Below are positions 9,408-17,947 of a DNA stretch of 64,000 nt, one piece after another. The notes under the pieces are model-generated. The model was not told where the DNA came from. It made no database searches and worked only from the letters and a program-made list of their open reading frames with translations. This DNA is from Pseudomonadota bacterium (GTDB taxonomy: Bacteria; Pseudomonadota; Alphaproteobacteria; Sphingomonadales; Sphingomonadaceae), in the NCBI GenBank assembly GCA_023458055.1, contig JAEXAW010000078.1:1-64000 (forward strand). The letters are read 5' to 3'. Every line of letters starts with the position of its first letter. Positions within the stretch are counted from its first letter, which is position 1. A program made the translations under genes and the position numbers.

Positions 9408-10388
9408 ATGCAAAATCATGCTATGCTCGGACCCATGATGATTCGTGTTGACCCTGGTTTGAAGGCATTTGTTGGCGCGCTGGGGTGTGCTGGCGCGCTC
9501 GCTGCGTGCAAACCGGTGGTCACCCCCGCACCCGACGACATGGTTGCTCCCAAGCCCGCGCCCGTCGTCGCACCAAAGGTTGAGGACCTGGCGATTGGAC
9601 GGGCCGAACTGCTGCGCGCGCTCGCTGATGCCGCCAGTGCGGCGGCGCTCGGAGATGATAATAAAGCTGCCGAAGCGCGGCTTGCGGGGCGCCAGTTCAT
9701 CCTCAAAATGCCGCTGGGTTGCACGGGCGAAAGCGACGCCGCAACGGGCTGGACCTATGATAGCGCGACCCAGCGACTGACGCTCAAGGCAACGCCGGAC
9801 ATCAGCCTTGATGACGTGGCGCCCGCAAAGCTGGCCGAGGCCTCGCCACCACCGACCGCGACCACGGACGCAGCGGGCGGCGCGGCGGACAAGAGCGTCG
9901 CCGCCCCGTCATTGCCGCTGCCCAACCCGGTGGAAGCGGTGGACGGCTTCTGGATCGAGCGGCCCTGGATTTTTGCTGATCGCTGCCCTGTGGCAGAGGA
10001 AACCCCGGCCGCTGCGGAAAACACGCCTGATAAGGATAGCGACGCTGCGGCATCGGACGACACCGTGCCAGCGACCGCTGCACCCTCCATGGCTTCACGC
10101 TTTGGCATTGCGCAGCTTTATACGGCGCGCGATTCGCGCACCGGGCGACGCGGGGGCGAGGCGTATAGTATCACCAGGCGGGTGGTCGAGGCCGAGCGCC
10201 CCGATCCCAAATCACTGCGGCTGGTGCTGCGCGGGCGGCTCAATGTCGCGCCGGGCGGCCAGCTTATCCAGTGCAAATTCATCACCCCCGATGTGCCGCC
10301 GCGCTGTATCATTTCGGCGAGTTTCGACCGGGTCAGCTTTGAAAATGCAGATGGCTCCACGGTCTATGCGCAATGGGGCGGGAGCTGA
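9408..10388 (+). CDS. Predicted lipoprotein of unknown function
   Basis: Up to 326 residues. In-frame ATGs are at 9408, 9423, 9435 and 9438; the later ones place a short signal (MIRVDPGLKAFVGALGCAGA) right before the lipobox LAAC, so the true start may be 9435. The mature protein has a Pro/Ala-rich spacer, a conserved-looking part with two Cys (residues ~95-140), a low-complexity Ala/Pro linker, and a C-terminal part with two further Cys that could form disulfides. I recognise no family. It lies 92 bases upstream of the MipA/OmpV gene in the same direction. Confidence 0.65.
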   Translation: MQNHAMLGPMMIRVDPGLKAFVGALGCAGALAACKPVVTPAPDDMVAPKPAPVVAPKVEDLAIGRAELLRALADAASAAALGDDNKAAEARLAGRQFILKMPLGCTGESDAATGWTYDSATQRLTLKATPDISLDDVAPAKLAEASPPPTATTDAAGGAADKSVAAPSLPLPNPVEAVDGFWIERPWIFADRCPVAEETPAAAENTPDKDSDAAASDDTVPATAAPSMASRFGIAQLYTARDSRTGRRGGEAYSITRRVVEAERPDPKSLRLVLRGRLNVAPGGQLIQCKFITPDVPPRCIISASFDRVSFENADGSTVYAQWGGS

Positions 10389-10480
10389 TCGCCGACTGCC
10401 GCCGCAACCTTAAGTCGCAACCTTTTACCCGGCCAGCCGTTTGTCCCCCGGATCATTTTACAAAAGCCCGGGGAAAATTT

Positions 10481-11284
10481 ATGTCGCTTGCTCTTCGCCT
10501 CTCGCCGCTGGTTGCGCTCGGCCTGATTGTGACGCCAGCAGCGGCGCAAGAAGCGGAAGACAGTGGCAAGCCCGATGTCAACATCCTCATCGGCATCGGC
10601 CCCAAGATCAAGCCCGCCTTTCCCGGCGCGGACAAGAATAAGATCATCCCTTTACCCGTGGTCGATGTGTGGCGCGAAAATGAACGCCGTCCGGTCTCGA
10701 CGCCGGATGAAAGTTTCGGCATTGCGCTCATCGGCAAGCGCGGGAAAACCGCGTTCGGGCCGACGCTCGGTTTTGCGACCCAGCGCAAGGGCAAGGATGC
10801 GGTGGCCGGATTGTCGGACGTCAAGTTCGGGGTCGAGGCGGGTGGCTTTGCGGAAACCTATCTCGCACCCGCGCTGAGGCTGCGCGGGGAGATGCGGCAG
10901 GCGATTGGCGCGCACAAGGGGATGACCGGCGAACTTGGTGCTGATCTGGTCATGCGCGGCACCGGCGATAAATGGATGGCAACGCTCGGCCCCCGGCTGC
11001 GCTGGGGCAATGCGCGCTACAACCGGGCTTATTATGGCGTCACGCCCGGCGAGGCGGCGGTGACGGGGCTTGCGCCCTATCGCCCGGGCAGCGGCATCTA
11101 TGCCTATGGCGCGATGGCGGGGCTCTACCATGATTTCGGCCCCCATTGGGGCGTTTATGGTTTTGCCGGGTATGACCGGCTTACCGGCAAGGCGGCGAAA
11201 AGCCCGATTGTGACCGATATCGGCAGCCGCGACCAGTTTTCTGCGGGCGTCGCAGTGACTTACCGCTTCAAGATGCGGCGCTGA
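10481..11284 (+). CDS. MipA/OmpV family outer membrane protein
   Basis: 267 residues from the ATG at 10481, preceded by GGGGAAA. The N-terminus is a clear signal peptide (LRLSPLVALGLIVTPAAAQ, cleavage after AQ near residue 22). The rest is beta-rich with alternating residues and ends with an aromatic/charged final strand (AVTYRFKMRR), as expected for a small outer membrane barrel. The features FLIGIGPKIKPAFPGAD-like start and IGKRGKTAFGP block fit MipA/OmpV, a family reported as scaffold or porin-like proteins. Its exact role here is unknown. It converges on the potassium channel gene with 15 bases between stops. Confidence 0.8.
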   Translation: MSLALRLSPLVALGLIVTPAAAQEAEDSGKPDVNILIGIGPKIKPAFPGADKNKIIPLPVVDVWRENERRPVSTPDESFGIALIGKRGKTAFGPTLGFATQRKGKDAVAGLSDVKFGVEAGGFAETYLAPALRLRGEMRQAIGAHKGMTGELGADLVMRGTGDKWMATLGPRLRWGNARYNRAYYGVTPGEAAVTGLAPYRPGSGIYAYGAMAGLYHDFGPHWGVYGFAGYDRLTGKAAKSPIVTDIGSRDQFSAGVAVTYRFKMRR

Positions 11285-11299
11285 CCTCGCTTTATACTG

Positions 11300-12370
11300 C
11301 TAGGCGCGGGCCTCGGGCTGCTGCCCCGGCACGATTTCCACCAGCATATCGCCGGGCTCGAGCTTTTGCGGTTCGCGCTCCCAGAAGCCGTAAGGTTGAC
11401 CTTCGCGGTAGATGCGCACGCCTAGCCCGGTGGTGACGGCGCTCATCGGCTTGCCCACTTCGGCCGGTGTGACGCGGCGTTCCCGCAAGGCAACGCGGCC
11501 CGTCACCGATCCAAGGTCGGAGAGATAATCGGCGACATGCTCGCCTTCGACCGACCCCGCCAGCAGCAGCCCGGCAAAATTGACCGGGTTGATGACATTG
11601 GTTGCGCCTGCCTGCCGCGCTAGCAGTTCATTATCCTTTGCGCGGATGACCACGCTGATCGGCACATGCGGCGCAAGATGGCGCACGGTCAGCACGACGA
11701 GGATCGAGGTATCGTCGCGCCCGCTTGCTGCGATCACCGATTTGGCCCGCTCAATCCGCACATCTTCGAGATATTCATCGCGCGTCACATCGCCGTCCAT
11801 CACGGTGCAGCCCAGATCATGCGCGCGGGCGAGCGCATCGGCATCGCGGTCGATGACGACAATGCAGCGCGGATTAACCCCGCGTGCAATCAGTTCATGC
11901 ACCGCTTCCCCGCCGGTTTCGCCAAAGCCGCAGACCACGATATGATCCTGCAGCGTCTTTTGAATTTTAGCCATGCGCCACCTGTCCCATGTCCGTTTAA
12001 GGACGAAATTATAAGCTGTACCCAGAAAGATGAGCACCACGAAAATGCGGATCGGGGTTACGATCAGCGCATCGAATAATCGCGCGCGCGGGCTCACCGG
12101 CGTGATGTCGCCATAGCCCGTCGTCGTAATCGAAATCATAGTGAAATAGATGATGTCGATAAGGCTCGCTTCGCCGTCATAGCTGTCTTTCAAGCCATCC
12201 CGATCAAACCAGTGAACCGCAACCGCCAGCGCGACAAGTGCAAGCACCGCGAGCACCCGCCAGCCCAGCTGCACCCAGATCGGTGTCGTCGATTTTTGCG
12301 ACAGCGTATGAAAGGCGCGCGGGGCACCGCTCTGGTCGATCCGATTATTGTCCGGCGAACGTCCCGGCAT
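11300..12370 (-). CDS. Potassium channel with RCK/TrkA-N domain
   Basis: 356 residues. Two membrane helices (about 35-53 and 100-122) flank a pore loop that carries the K+ selectivity filter TTGYGD at 83-88. A cytoplasmic RCK domain follows, with the nucleotide-binding motif GFGETG at 148-153 and a conserved acidic end of the second strand (VIDRDAD). The last ~80 residues look like an RCK-C (TrkA-C) domain. This is the MthK/Kch-type layout in which ligand binding to RCK gates the pore. The start is 2 bases after the stop of the AI-2E-type permease gene, so the two are likely co-transcribed. Confidence 0.9.
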   Translation of the reverse strand: MPGRSPDNNRIDQSGAPRAFHTLSQKSTTPIWVQLGWRVLAVLALVALAVAVHWFDRDGLKDSYDGEASLIDIIYFTMISITTTGYGDITPVSPRARLFDALIVTPIRIFVVLIFLGTAYNFVLKRTWDRWRMAKIQKTLQDHIVVCGFGETGGEAVHELIARGVNPRCIVVIDRDADALARAHDLGCTVMDGDVTRDEYLEDVRIERAKSVIAASGRDDTSILVVLTVRHLAPHVPISVVIRAKDNELLARQAGATNVINPVNFAGLLLAGSVEGEHVADYLSDLGSVTGRVALRERRVTPAEVGKPMSAVTTGLGVRIYREGQPYGFWEREPQKLEPGDMLVEIVPGQQPEARA

Positions 12371-12372
12371 GG

Positions 12373-13464
12373 TTATTCCGCGACAATATGGTGATCGTCG
12401 AGCACATCATCGCGCTCGGTAATATGCCAGGCCGCGACGAAAATCGCCGCGATCAGCGGGCCGATCAGGATGCCGTTAAAGCCGAACAGGCTGATCCCGC
12501 CCAGCGTCGTCACCAACAAAAGCCAGTCGGGAAGCCCGGTATCGCGGCCCACCAGCATCGGCCGTAACACATTGTCGACCATCGAGATCACGCCGACGCC
12601 GATGATGATGAGGATGACCCCCTTGGCAACGCTGCCGGTGGCGATGAGATAGATCGCAACGGGAATCCAGATGATACCGGTGCCCACGGCGGGGATCAGC
12701 GAAAACACACCCATCAGCACGCCCCAGACCATCGCCGCCTCGATGCCGAGCAACCAGAAGGTTACGCCGCCAAGTGTTCCCTGCACCAGCGCGACAATGA
12801 GCGTGCCCTTGATGGTCGCGCGCGCCATGCCCATGAATTTGGACGCAATATGCGTTTTATGTTCATCAGCCAGCGGCACCGCGCGGCGGACTTGTGCCAT
12901 CAACCGGTCGCCATCGCGCAGAAAGAAAAAGACGAGATAGAGCATCACGCTGATCTGGAGGAACATGCCGAGCGCATCCGATCCGATGGCGACAAGGCGG
13001 CCGCTGAGGGTGCGGAAACTCCCCGCGATGACATTGCCGATCTGTGCAATCACATCTTCAATCGAGGTCATGCCGTTGCTCGCCATGATCGAGCGCATCC
13101 AGTCGGGCAGGCCCGCTTCAATCGACTGGCCCATTTTGGCAAGGTCGATCTCGCCGCGCTGGAAGGAATTGACCAACCCGACGAGCTGATCGATCAGCAC
13201 GCTGCCAATGCCGATGGCGGGCAAGATGATCACGCCCAATATCCCGAAGGTAAACAGGGCCGCGATAAGATTGCGCCGCTTTGGATAAGCATAGACCAGC
13301 TTGCGATAGGTCGGCATGCACACAATCGCTGCGGTCACCGCCCAGAGCACGCCCGGATAAAAGGGCCAGCAAATCCACACAAAGGCGATGGTAACAAGCG
13401 CGAGCAGCACGATCATCGACCAGCGGTCGCGCTCCTTCATTTCCACCGGATGATCTTCGCTCAT
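12373..13464 (-). CDS. AI-2E family transporter (PerM-like permease)
   Basis: 363 residues with about eight membrane segments, the first two close together near residues 15-55 and the last run from about 205 to 345. The loop between (about 85-150) is soluble and helical, as in the TqsA/PerM family. The final third contains the typical Pro/Gly motifs (FSLIPAVGTGIIWIPVAIY, DNVLRPMLVG). Some members export autoinducer-2 or act as Na+ antiporters, so the substrate is open. GGGAGG lies 7 bases before the start, and the next gene, the RCK channel, begins 2 bases after its stop. Confidence 0.85.
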   Translation of the reverse strand: MSEDHPVEMKERDRWSMIVLLALVTIAFVWICWPFYPGVLWAVTAAIVCMPTYRKLVYAYPKRRNLIAALFTFGILGVIILPAIGIGSVLIDQLVGLVNSFQRGEIDLAKMGQSIEAGLPDWMRSIMASNGMTSIEDVIAQIGNVIAGSFRTLSGRLVAIGSDALGMFLQISVMLYLVFFFLRDGDRLMAQVRRAVPLADEHKTHIASKFMGMARATIKGTLIVALVQGTLGGVTFWLLGIEAAMVWGVLMGVFSLIPAVGTGIIWIPVAIYLIATGSVAKGVILIIIGVGVISMVDNVLRPMLVGRDTGLPDWLLLVTTLGGISLFGFNGILIGPLIAAIFVAAWHITERDDVLDDHHIVAE

Positions 13465-13542
13465 GCACCCTCCCTCACTCCGGCACGCGCGCCGGTTGGT
13501 CGCTTATGTCACCGGATGGCGTCAACCACAATCGACTATGTT

Positions 13543-14439
13543 TCACGAATCGCGTGCACGGACCGCCTGTTGATGGCGGGCTTTCATGGCGTCATCATAA
13601 ACCGTGATAAGCCGGTCGAAGCTGGCGCGGAAAGCGGACGCTTCCCGCACGAACGGGATGTCGCTGCCGTCGCAGATGCTATCGGATAACAGCCACTCCA
13701 GATGGGCGTCGGCAGCGGCCCTTCTTCCTTTGGTTCTCACGGTGTCGGCCATGTCGAGCATCGCATCTTCGACCAGCTGGAACCGCTCGCTCCAGATATC
13801 GACCCAGGCATGGCCCTGTTCACCATAGCGCCGCAGCCAGACGATCTGCGGATCATTGGCATCAATGTCAGCCTCATCGGCAAGGATAACGCGCGAGCGT
13901 TCATACATGAGTTCGTCGAACACAAGTTCGGGTTCCGTCTGCCAGCGCGTAAGTAAGGCGGCATCGGGCGATGAAAGATCGCCGCTTGGAAACAGGAAAC
14001 GGTCAACGAACAACGGATGCGAAAAAGTCCGCGGGCGCAGATCGGGCAGATCAAGATAGATCGCCATTTCCGTGTAACAACTCGCTTCTCGCTCATTGTT
14101 GAAATTCTTCATTTCAAGAATGCGCGCATTGCCCCGCCGCAAATAGGGCAGGGTGGCGGCATGGTAGATTTCGTGAAGATAGCGCAGATCGCGAATGCCG
14201 GGATTGTCGTAATCGCACAACAGGATCGCGCCCCACCAGGTCGAAAAATGCGTCCATTCCAGATCATGGTCCGAGGCTTCAAAAAAGAAGCGGGGCAATC
14301 GCGCAAACCTTTCTACGATCTGCCAGATTTTGCTGCCGCTTTGGTGTGAGGCCTTGATCGGCCCATCCGACCAGAGGTTAAGAACGAAGTTATGGATATC
14401 CGTCTTTTCGACGAGCATCCGGATGCTGTCGCGTTTCAT
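13543..14439 (-). CDS. Putative metalloenzyme with HEXXH motif, unknown family
   Basis: 298 residues from the ATG at 14439, which overlaps the stop of the upstream PLP-enzyme gene as ATGA, a sign of coupled translation; the frame extends to 14472 but without a ribosome site. No signal peptide or membrane segment. The motif HEIYH is at residues 89-93, in a Trp- and His-rich region (EWTHFSTWWGAILL before it). Acidic residues follow at about 116-124 (NNEREASCYTE), the spacing at which gluzincin proteases place their third zinc ligand. I do not recognise the family; the pattern suggests a metal-dependent hydrolase or oxygenase, but this is inference. Its coupling to the PLP enzyme suggests a shared pathway. 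Confidence 0.7.
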   Translation of the reverse strand: MKRDSIRMLVEKTDIHNFVLNLWSDGPIKASHQSGSKIWQIVERFARLPRFFFEASDHDLEWTHFSTWWGAILLCDYDNPGIRDLRYLHEIYHAATLPYLRRGNARILEMKNFNNEREASCYTEMAIYLDLPDLRPRTFSHPLFVDRFLFPSGDLSSPDAALLTRWQTEPELVFDELMYERSRVILADEADIDANDPQIVWLRRYGEQGHAWVDIWSERFQLVEDAMLDMADTVRTKGRRAAADAHLEWLLSDSICDGSDIPFVREASAFRASFDRLITVYDDAMKARHQQAVRARDS

Positions 14440-15560
14440 GTCCGATTGTTCGGGCTCGCCGCCTCTTGCCATTGCGCTACGGTCATCGGTGCCAAAGCAG
14501 GATCGATCAGGCTGGACATCAGCGGCGTGAGGCAGAGACGAATGCAGCGTTCATCACCGGTGCCGCGAAGCACCGAGCGCAACAGTTCATCATGCGCCGA
14601 ACAAGCCGGCGCAGTAGCGAGCACCGAGACATCCGCCGGCTTGAAGCCCGCTATCCCGAGACGGTCCGCAACCCGCTCGGCTGCCGTCGCCTGGATGGCA
14701 GCATATTTGGATGGGAGCGCGAAAACATCATGCCGCGCCATCATCTCTGAGCCCCAAGCCAGCGAGAGCAGATTCTTGAACCACTTATTGCCGAATAGTG
14801 ACGGGTAATCGCGGCGTGCCATCACCCCGCCGACGCGATGGTAGTAGCCGCCGAACGGTTTGCTGTGGCTGAATATGATGGCGCTTATATTGGCATGATT
14901 GACTGAAAAGCGGAACGGCGTGGCAACGCTTCCGACATAGGTGAGGTCGGGGACCAAATCGATGTCCGGACGGCGCTCGGCGAGCAAAGCTGCGAAGGCA
15001 TCGAAATGCGTCCAGACCGAGCCGTCAATCGCGGATGGATGGCTGATCCAGAATTGCGCATCACGATCAATGCGGTGGGCGACGTCCGCCCATTCCTCGC
15101 GATTGTGGCGCTTTACCTCGATGCCGAGGGCCGCTGCGAAGGCAGGAAAGCCTTCATAATCGCCGTCGAATATGTGGATGGTCGGCATAGCGTCGCGCTT
15201 GCGGCAATTCACGACATATTCGGCCATGACTTTGAAAATGCCTTCGCTCGCGCCCGCAGTAGGGTAAGAATAAACAAAGTCGGCCCGGTTGACGGTAACG
15301 ATAGGTGCGACCCATTCGGTCCAGCGCGCAAAAAAGGTTTCATGCGCCGCATCCTGTTTTTGTGTCCACGGTTCGCGGTAGCGGTCGAGCAATTGCTGAT
15401 GGCCGCCTGCGCTATCCGGATCATCAATCACGGCCGCCAGCGCTGCCTCGCTTTCAGGCATGACGAGAGCATAGATCGTACCGGTCACACCGGCCGCCAG
15501 CAACGCATTTTTGATTGCCGGATCGGTATAGCCGGGCAGTTGCAACGAGGATTGGGTCAT
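14436..15560 (-). CDS. Fold-type-I PLP-dependent enzyme, divergent aminotransferase-like
   Basis: 374 residues. Features of aminotransferase fold type I are visible in order: a phosphate-binding Gly/Ser turn (YPTAGASEG, residues 99-107), a region equivalent to the substrate loop but with HPSAIDG instead of NPNNPTG (174-180), an Asp for the pyridine nitrogen in VPDLTYVG (Asp205), and the Schiff-base Lys in FSHSKPFGG (Lys234). The C-terminal domain is compact. It does not match a well-known aminotransferase class, so the reaction is unknown. It begins 34 bases after surE in the same direction and overlaps the HEXXH gene by 4 bases. Confidence 0.8.
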   Translation of the reverse strand: MTQSSLQLPGYTDPAIKNALLAAGVTGTIYALVMPESEAALAAVIDDPDSAGGHQQLLDRYREPWTQKQDAAHETFFARWTEWVAPIVTVNRADFVYSYPTAGASEGIFKVMAEYVVNCRKRDAMPTIHIFDGDYEGFPAFAAALGIEVKRHNREEWADVAHRIDRDAQFWISHPSAIDGSVWTHFDAFAALLAERRPDIDLVPDLTYVGSVATPFRFSVNHANISAIIFSHSKPFGGYYHRVGGVMARRDYPSLFGNKWFKNLLSLAWGSEMMARHDVFALPSKYAAIQATAAERVADRLGIAGFKPADVSVLATAPACSAHDELLRSVLRGTGDERCIRLCLTPLMSSLIDPALAPMTVAQWQEAASPNNRT

Positions 15561-15594
15561 GCTCGCGCCTTAAAGCGCAATAAGCGGCGTTTGC

Positions 15595-16371
15595 CTAGCC
15601 TTTATCGAACACCGCATTGAGTGCCCCTATCGACGCATCATGCGTCAGATCAAGCATCAGCGGGGTGACTGCGATATAACCATCCGCGATGGCTTCGAGG
15701 TCGGTTTCGTGCGCGGCGGTATGTTCGACGCCGTGGAGGCCGAACCAATAATAAGGATAGCCGCGCGGATCGGTGCCCTCGACGATGGAGCCACGCGCAT
15801 AGTCATGGAAGCCCTGCCGCGCGATCTTGATGCCCTTGACCGCTTCAGGATCAATGGCGGGAAAGTTGACGTTGATGAGCGTGCGGTCAGCAAACGGCAT
15901 CGTCATCAACGGTTTCAGCACCTTTTCGCCCCATGCCATCGCGGCGGCGAAAGGTATATTATCGCCCTGGCCCTCGCGCGCATAAACCTGGCTCAGGGCA
16001 ATCGAGCGCACGCCCGCGAGCGTTCCTTCCATCGCCGCCGACACCGTCCCCGAATAGGTGATGTCATCGCCAAGATTGGCACCGCGATTGACACCCGACA
16101 GGATAAGGTTGGGTTTTACGTCCATCACCTTGCCCATACCGAGCATGACCGCATCTGTCGGCGTTCCCGACACCGAAAAATGGCGCTCGCCCATTTCCTT
16201 GTGACGGCGCACCCGGACAGGACGGGACAGGGTGAGCGAATGGCCCGCGCCCGATTGCTCCTCGGACGGGGCGATCACCCAGATATCATCGCTTAGCGTG
16301 CGCGCAATATCTTCCAGCACGCGCAGGCCGGGGGCGTGGATGCCATCATCATTGGTGAGGAGGATACGCAT
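15595..16371 (-). CDS. surE: 5'/3'-nucleotidase SurE
   Basis: 258 residues from the ATG at 16371; the upstream in-frame TTG at 16377 is unlikely. SurE is a metal-dependent phosphatase that removes 5' or 3' phosphate from nucleotides and is linked to stationary-phase survival. The metal-binding signature TNDDGIHAPG is at residues 6-15 (Asp8, Asp9), with Ser in EEQSGAGHSLT and Asn in LSGVNRGANLG as the other ligands. GGAG lies 9 bases before the start. It follows serS after a REP element. In many proteobacteria pcm follows surE; here a PLP enzyme does instead. Confidence 0.95.
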   Translation of the reverse strand: MRILLTNDDGIHAPGLRVLEDIARTLSDDIWVIAPSEEQSGAGHSLTLSRPVRVRRHKEMGERHFSVSGTPTDAVMLGMGKVMDVKPNLILSGVNRGANLGDDITYSGTVSAAMEGTLAGVRSIALSQVYAREGQGDNIPFAAAMAWGEKVLKPLMTMPFADRTLINVNFPAIDPEAVKGIKIARQGFHDYARGSIVEGTDPRGYPYYWFGLHGVEHTAAHETDLEAIADGYIAVTPLMLDLTHDASIGALNAVFDKG

Positions 16372-16382
16372 ATTCAAAGACT

Positions 16383-16455
16383 CCGAAGCCCTGAGTGTGT
16401 CGAAGGGCGTGGTTGCAATACTGAGAAACGTCCTTCGACAGGCTCAGGACTACGG
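16383..16455. repeat. Composite REP-like doublet between serS and surE
   Basis: Two imperfect palindromic modules lie in inverted orientation around a spacer of 19 bases. The left module (16383-16409) holds CCGAAGCCCTGAG and TGTCGAAGGGCG; the right one (16429-16455) holds CGTCCTTCGACAGG and CTCAGGACTACGG. The reverse complement of the whole unit matches the element at 32251-32333 module by module, with a different spacer. It fills nearly the whole gap between the serS stop and the surE start. Confidence 0.85.
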
Positions 16456-16456
16456 G

Positions 16457-17737
16457 TTATTTTTCCGGTACCAACCGCTCCACCCCGCCCATATAAGGCC
16501 GCAGCGCCTCCGGCACGCGCACCGAGCCATCGGCCTCCTGATAATTTTCGAGGATCGCGACCAGCGTGCGCCCGACCGCGAGGCCGGAGCCGTTGAGGGT
16601 GTGGACGAATTGCGTCTGCTTCTCGCCTTCGGGGCGGTAGCGCGCGTTCATCCGCCGCGCCTGAAAGTCCCCGCAATTGGAGCAGGAGCTGATCTCGCGA
16701 TAGGCGTCTTGGCCGGGGAGCCAGACTTCAAGGTCATAGGTTTTGCGCGCGGTAAAGCCCATGTCGCCGGCGCACAGCAGCATCTTGCGATAGGGGAGGT
16801 CCAGTTTTTGCAGAATCGCTTCGGCAGCCTGGGTCATGCGCTCATGCTCGGCGTCCGATTGGTCGGGCGCGGCGATGCTGACCAACTCGACCTTTTCAAA
16901 CTGGTGCTGGCGGATAAACCCGCGCGTATCACGCCCCGCCGATCCGGCCTCGGAGCGGAAACAGGGGGTGAGTGCGGTCATGCGCATGGGGAGCGCGCCT
17001 GCATCAAGGATGCTTTCGGCGACCGAATTGGTGAGTGACACCTCTGCGGTCGGGATGAGCCAGCGGCCATCGGTGGTTTGGAATAAATCCTCGGCAAATT
17101 TCGGCAATTGCCCCGTGCCGAACGCGGCTTCATCGCGCACCATCAGCGGCGTCGCGCATTCGGTATAGCCTTGCTCGCCCGTCTGGGTGTCGAGCATGAA
17201 CTGGCCGAGCGCGCGTTGCAGGCGCGCCATTTGTCCACGCAGGAAGGTGAAGCGCGCGCCGGACAGCCTGGCGCCGGTTTCAAAATCCAGCCCGAGCGCG
17301 GGGCCGATATCGGCATGTTCCTTAGGCGCAAAATCAAAGCTGCGCGGCGTGCCCCAGCGCGACAGTTCGACATTGGCGCTTTCATCCTCGCCCTCTGGCA
17401 CGTCGGTGACGGGAATGTTGGGGAGGGCAGCGAGCGCGGCTTTCAACTCTTCACCCAGGGCACGTTCCTGTTCCTCAAGCTCGCCCATGCGCTCTTTAAG
17501 GCTGGCGACCTCGGCCATCAGGGCTGCGGCGCCCGCTTCATCCTTCTGCGCCTTGGCCGCGCCAATCGCCTTGGACGCTTCGTTGCGGCGGGCCTGCGCC
17601 TGCTGGTTTTCGGTGATGACGGCGCGGTAACGCGCATCGAGCGCGACGATGGCGTCAGCGTGCGGTTCAACGCCGCGCCGGGCAAGGCCCTGGTCGAATG
17701 CAGCGGGGTTTTCGCGGATCAGTTTGATGTCATGCAT
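16457..17737 (-). CDS. serS: Seryl-tRNA synthetase
   Basis: 426 residues from the ATG at 17737; an in-frame TTG upstream is not needed. It charges tRNA-Ser with serine. The N-terminal ~105 residues form the tRNA-binding coiled coil (ITENQQAQARRNEASKAIG and on). The class II core follows, with motif 2 (CFRSEAGSAGRDTRGFIRQH, about residue 260) and motif 3 near the C-terminus (NGSGLAVGRTLVAILENYQ). The length is normal. It is the first gene of a leftward run serS-surE-PLP enzyme-HEXXH protein and diverges from dksA, with about 210 bases between the starts. Confidence 0.97.
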   Translation of the reverse strand: MHDIKLIRENPAAFDQGLARRGVEPHADAIVALDARYRAVITENQQAQARRNEASKAIGAAKAQKDEAGAAALMAEVASLKERMGELEEQERALGEELKAALAALPNIPVTDVPEGEDESANVELSRWGTPRSFDFAPKEHADIGPALGLDFETGARLSGARFTFLRGQMARLQRALGQFMLDTQTGEQGYTECATPLMVRDEAAFGTGQLPKFAEDLFQTTDGRWLIPTAEVSLTNSVAESILDAGALPMRMTALTPCFRSEAGSAGRDTRGFIRQHQFEKVELVSIAAPDQSDAEHERMTQAAEAILQKLDLPYRKMLLCAGDMGFTARKTYDLEVWLPGQDAYREISSCSNCGDFQARRMNARYRPEGEKQTQFVHTLNGSGLAVGRTLVAILENYQEADGSVRVPEALRPYMGGVERLVPEK

Positions 17738-17947
17738 GATGGGCCGCGCTATGCCTTTCCTCAGCAAAGGGTGCAAGCGTCGCTTCGATTTTTTGGGCGG
17801 TGCGCTTTTCGCATCGGCAATGGGGGGCGAAGGGGTTGTGCGGGGGGAGAGGCCTGTCTATAGGCCGCCGCAAAGCTGGGCCGGAACCGGGGCGACCGCC
17901 TTGGCGTTAGCGTCGATAGCCAGCATATTCGGGAATTGAGGATCGAG

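Noticed and set aside
12850..13689. 279-codon plus-strand frame over the AI-2E-type permease
   Set aside because: Antisense to a well-formed membrane protein gene; His/Arg/Asp-rich shadow.
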